Origin: Herbiconiux moechotypicola
GTDB taxonomy: Bacteria > Actinomycetota > Actinomycetes > Actinomycetales > Microbacteriaceae
DNA length: 64,000 nt
Assembly: GCF_024979255.1 (NCBI RefSeq)
Contig: NZ_JANLCN010000011.1
Location: forward strand, 62,001 to 126,000
Direction: 5' to 3'
The notes under the pieces were generated by a model that ran no database searches, had not been told where the DNA came from, and saw nothing but the letters and a program-made list of their open reading frames with translations. The position numbers were made by a program, and so were the translations under genes. Shown one piece after another: positions 61,651 through 64,000 of the stretch. Each line of letters starts with the position of its first letter. The stretch's first letter is position 1.

Positions 61651-62469
61651 TTACGGCTGGCCGAAGCCCGCGGCGGCGAGCACGCCGAGCCCCACCTCGC
61701 CGGTGACGAAGTCGATGAAGGCCTGGGCCGCATCCGGGTTCTCGGTGGCGGTGACCGGGGCGATCGGGTAGACGTTCACGGCCTCGCTCGACTCGGGGAA
61801 CTCGATGCCCTCGACGGCGTCGCCCGCGGCGATCACGTCGGTGACGTACACCAGGCCCGCGTCGGCCTCGCCGCTGGTGACCTTGCCGAGCACGTCGGTG
61901 ACCGACGACTCCTCGCTCACGGGGGTGATGTCGACGCCGGTCGCCTCCTCGACGGTGAGCGTGGCCGCACCGCAGGGAACCTGGGGGGCGCAGATGACGG
62001 TCTTGACCGCGGGATCGGCGAGGTCGGCGAACGAGGCCACCCCGGCGGGGTTGCTCGGCGGCACCGCGATCTCGAGCACGTTGGTGGCGAAGTCGACCGG
62101 GGCCGAGCTCTCGATGAGGCCCGCGTCGGTGAGCTTCGTCATGTTCTTCTCGTCGGCCGAGGCGAACACGTCGGCCGGTGCGCCCTCGGTGATCTGCGTG
62201 ACGAGGTCGCTCGACCCGGCGAAGTTGAGCTCGACGGTGACGCCGGGATTCGCCGCCTCGAACTCCTCGGTCAGCTCGGTGAAGGTCGACTTGAGCGACG
62301 CCGCCGCGAACACGGTGATGGAGCCCTCGAGCGCCGCCGCCGTCGCGGTGGGCGCGGCGGTGGTGTCTTCTCCGGAGTGGGTGGAGGAGCTCGTGCCGGC
62401 GCAGGCCGCCAGCGACAGGGCGACTCCTCCGGCGAGCAGAGCGGTGGTGAGCTTCGTGGCGAGTGACAT
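61651..62469 (-). CDS. modA: Molybdate-binding lipoprotein
   Basis: 272 residues. Lipoprotein signal (ALSLAAC, Cys23), then a ModA domain starting [60 protein letters not shown]. These are the oxyanion-contacting segments (AAASL, GSSD) of molybdate/tungstate receptors. Starts one base after the regulator's stop. Confidence 0.93.
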   Translation of the reverse strand: MSLATKLTTALLAGGVALSLAACAGTSSSTHSGEDTTAAPTATAAALEGSITVFAAASLKSTFTELTEEFEAANPGVTVELNFAGSSDLVTQITEGAPADVFASADEKNMTKLTDAGLIESSAPVDFATNVLEIAVPPSNPAGVASFADLADPAVKTVICAPQVPCGAATLTVEEATGVDITPVSEESSVTDVLGKVTSGEADAGLVYVTDVIAAGDAVEGIEFPESSEAVNVYPIAPVTATENPDAAQAFIDFVTGEVGLGVLAAAGFGQP

Positions 62470-62470
62470 G

Positions 62471-62875
62471 TCAGGCCTTTCCCCCAGGGGTCTCGATGAT
62501 GACGGTCGTGGCCTTCACGACCGCGATGGCGACCGAACCGGGCTCCAGACCCAGTTCGCGCACGGCTTCACTGCTCATCAGGGAGACGACCCGGTGGGGG
62601 CCGCACTGCAACTCCACCTGGGCCATGACGGTGTCGACGATCACCTCGGTGACCACGCCGACGAAGCGGTTGCGCGCCGACCGCCCGATCTCGGACGGGT
62701 CGACCGGGATGACGGCCGAGCTGCGCGCGAGATGCGCGACCGCCAGGCCGTCGACCACGGTGCGCCCCGACTCGTCTTTCTCACCCTCGAGAAGGCCCTG
62801 CTCGATCCAGCGGCGCACGGTGTCGTCGCTCACCCCGAGAAACGTGGCGGCGTCACGAATCCGTATCTGCGACAT
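62471..62875 (-). CDS. HTH-Mop (TOBE) molybdate-responsive protein
   Basis: 134 residues. A MerR/excisionase-like N-terminal HTH (IRIRDAATFLGVSDDTVRRWIEQGLLEGEKDESG) is fused to a single Mop/TOBE domain (SARNRFVGVVTEVIVDTVMAQVELQCGPHRVVSLMSSEAVRELGLEPGSVAIAVVKATTVIIE). The combination is common in actinobacterial mod operons, where it acts as a molybdate-sensing regulator in place of ModE. First gene of the modABC operon. Confidence 0.9.
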   Translation of the reverse strand: MSQIRIRDAATFLGVSDDTVRRWIEQGLLEGEKDESGRTVVDGLAVAHLARSSAVIPVDPSEIGRSARNRFVGVVTEVIVDTVMAQVELQCGPHRVVSLMSSEAVRELGLEPGSVAIAVVKATTVIIETPGGKA

Positions 62876-62905
62876 GAACGACAGGCTAGCACCGCAGATG
62901 CGGAA

Positions 62906-63433
62906 TCACTGCAGACCTTGAAGTCTGGCCAGTGCCAGCCGCGAGTCTTCATCGGCGGCCCGCCACACCACCAGCACCAGGTCGTGGTGGTTCTGGATGC
63001 CCAGTTCCATGGAGGTGAGACGAACCACGCCACCGTCGGCCTGCGTGAAACCGAGGGTCACCGACGGTGCGTCCGCGCCGGGTGACTCACGCCGCTCCAC
63101 GCCGAGCGCGTCATCGCTCAGCGCCAACCGCGCGAGCAGAGCCTCGAACCGCGCATCCGTCTCGTGCCGGGCGAGCGACTCCCTGAGTCGCTCCATCACG
63201 CGGTCCCGGGCGAGCGGACGGTCGCCGGCCTCCCGCAGCAGGTCATCGTCTTCGAAGGCCGCGACGGCGAGGTTCACTCCCTGGTGGAAAGCGGTCGACA
63301 CTGCCCGGGCGAGTCGGTTGGCGGCGACCACCGTGAGATAGCGGTCGCGCACGAACGCGGGGGTCGCGGGCCACGAAGCGATCATGGCGGCGATGTCGGG
63401 CGGCACGCCCCTCTCCTGATCCTCCTCGGTCAT
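62906..63433 (-). CDS. HTH-less MmyB-like sensor protein
   Basis: 175 residues from the ATG at 63433; an ATG at 63514 would add 27 residues of low-complexity sequence. The body (IASWPATPAFVRDRYLTVVAANRLARAVSTAFHQGVNLAVAAFEDDDLL ... DARFEALLARLALSDDALGVERRESPG ... LGFTQADGGVVRLTSMELGIQNHHDLVLVVWRAADEDSRLALARL) matches the ligand-binding half of XRE/MmyB regulators, but there is no HTH. It diverges from a full-length-type XRE/MmyB gene, so the pair may work as a co-regulator and its partner. Confidence 0.75.
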   Translation of the reverse strand: MTEEDQERGVPPDIAAMIASWPATPAFVRDRYLTVVAANRLARAVSTAFHQGVNLAVAAFEDDDLLREAGDRPLARDRVMERLRESLARHETDARFEALLARLALSDDALGVERRESPGADAPSVTLGFTQADGGVVRLTSMELGIQNHHDLVLVVWRAADEDSRLALARLQGLQ

Positions 63434-63617
63434 GCCGCCCACGCTACCCAGACCCGGAGCCGGCGCGGCTGGTGTCGCCAGGGACACCCGGATGTCCGGT
63501 TCTGCACCATTCATGGCCTGATCGTGTCTCCCGGATGCACGGTCCCGGTGCCCACAATGAAAAGGCCCCCGGCCAGCGACCACATCCGGCCACCTATACG
63601 TGAGGAGCCCACCGACC

Positions 63618-64000
63618 ATGACCCCGTTCACTCCAGGGTCGCAGCTCGGTGATTACCTCCGGGCCCGGCGGCAACGCACGACGCCCGAGCAGGTCGGTCT
63701 CGTCGCGAAGCCCGGGCGCCGGGTACCCGGCCTCCGCCGCGAAGAGGTCGCCGAGCTCGCGGGGGTCAGCCCCGACTACTACCTCCGGCTGGAGCAGGGC
63801 AAGGACCGCCGGCCGTCCGACCAGGTCATCGCCGGGCTCGCGCGGGCGCTCCGGCTCGACGACGACGCCCGTCGCTACCTGGTGAGACTCGCGGCGCCGC
63901 GACCGTTCCTGCGCCCTGCCACCGAATCCCACCCCTTGAGCGCCTCGGTCACCGCGCTGCTCGACCAGTGGGCCACCCTGCCCGCCTATGCCACCGACGC
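63618..64000 (+). CDS. XRE regulator of the MmyB class, 3' truncated by the window
   Basis: First 127 codons visible. HTH: LGDYLRARRQRTTPEQVGL ... GRRVPGLRREEVAELAGVSPDYYLRLEQGKDRRPSDQVIAGLARALRLDDDARRYLVRLA, then the start of a MmyB sensor domain (LLDQWATLPAYATDA). The sequence ends in the window's last bases. GAGGAG lies 12 bases before the ATG. Divergent partner of the HTH-less MmyB protein. Confidence 0.9.
   Translation, partial: MTPFTPGSQLGDYLRARRQRTTPEQVGLVAKPGRRVPGLRREEVAELAGVSPDYYLRLEQGKDRRPSDQVIAGLARALRLDDDARRYLVRLAAPRPFLRPATESHPLSASVTALLDQWATLPAYATD

Overview
The window looks like chromosomal DNA of a high-GC actinobacterium, most likely a Microbacteriaceae member (Leifsonia/Herbiconiux-like). 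The reasons are GC-rich third codon positions, frequent GTG starts, many GTGA/ATGA stop-start overlaps, leaderless-looking promoters, and an abundance of XRE regulators with MmyB-type sensor domains. I see no rRNA, tRNA or CRISPR array.

1-11.8 kb is housekeeping-like: the start of a glycerophosphodiester phosphodiesterase, an SPFH/NfeD membrane pair, an SDR-Nudix pair, an HdeD-like membrane protein, a four-gene efflux operon (lipoprotein, fusion protein, ATPase, permease), a tautomerase, a TetR regulator and a short UvrA-like ATPase. 11.8-23.6 kb is one leftward catabolic block of ten genes: amidohydrolase, aldehyde and alcohol dehydrogenases, a lipoprotein-fed ABC importer, a ThDP enzyme, an isochorismatase-like hydrolase, a PPOX flavoprotein and a flavin/2Fe-2S reductase. 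A divergent LysR gene stands at its head. 24.6-30.5 kb holds an acyltransferase, two alpha/beta hydrolases and a large LuxR/AAA regulator.

30.5-55.9 kb is accessory DNA. It opens with a leaderless HTH gene and a lower-GC segment carrying a TPR-like gene flanked by 18-bp inverted repeats. An operon follows: tyrosine recombinase, small HTH protein, and a zinc-ribbon recombinase-like protein broken by one extra C in a C6 tract. After that come many regulator/oxidoreductase pairs (XRE, TetR, HxlR and LysR beside SDRs, quinone-oxidoreductase-type enzymes, an MFS transporter and a metallo-hydrolase), with several readable operators. A LysR-controlled unit pairs a maleate isomerase/arylmalonate decarboxylase-like protein that lacks the catalytic cysteines with a dicarboxylate transporter. 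The right part is decaying: truncated regulator, hydrolase and SDR genes, and a DinB gene with an in-frame stop.

55.9-64 kb returns to conserved modules: a CmtR-type metal sensor with a perfect operator plus a CDF exporter, a complete TatA/TatC/TatB set directly downstream of a Tat-signal lipoprotein resembling intradiol dioxygenases, a molybdate ABC transporter (modABC) with a Mop/HTH protein, and a divergent pair of MmyB-type regulators, one lacking its HTH and one running off the window.
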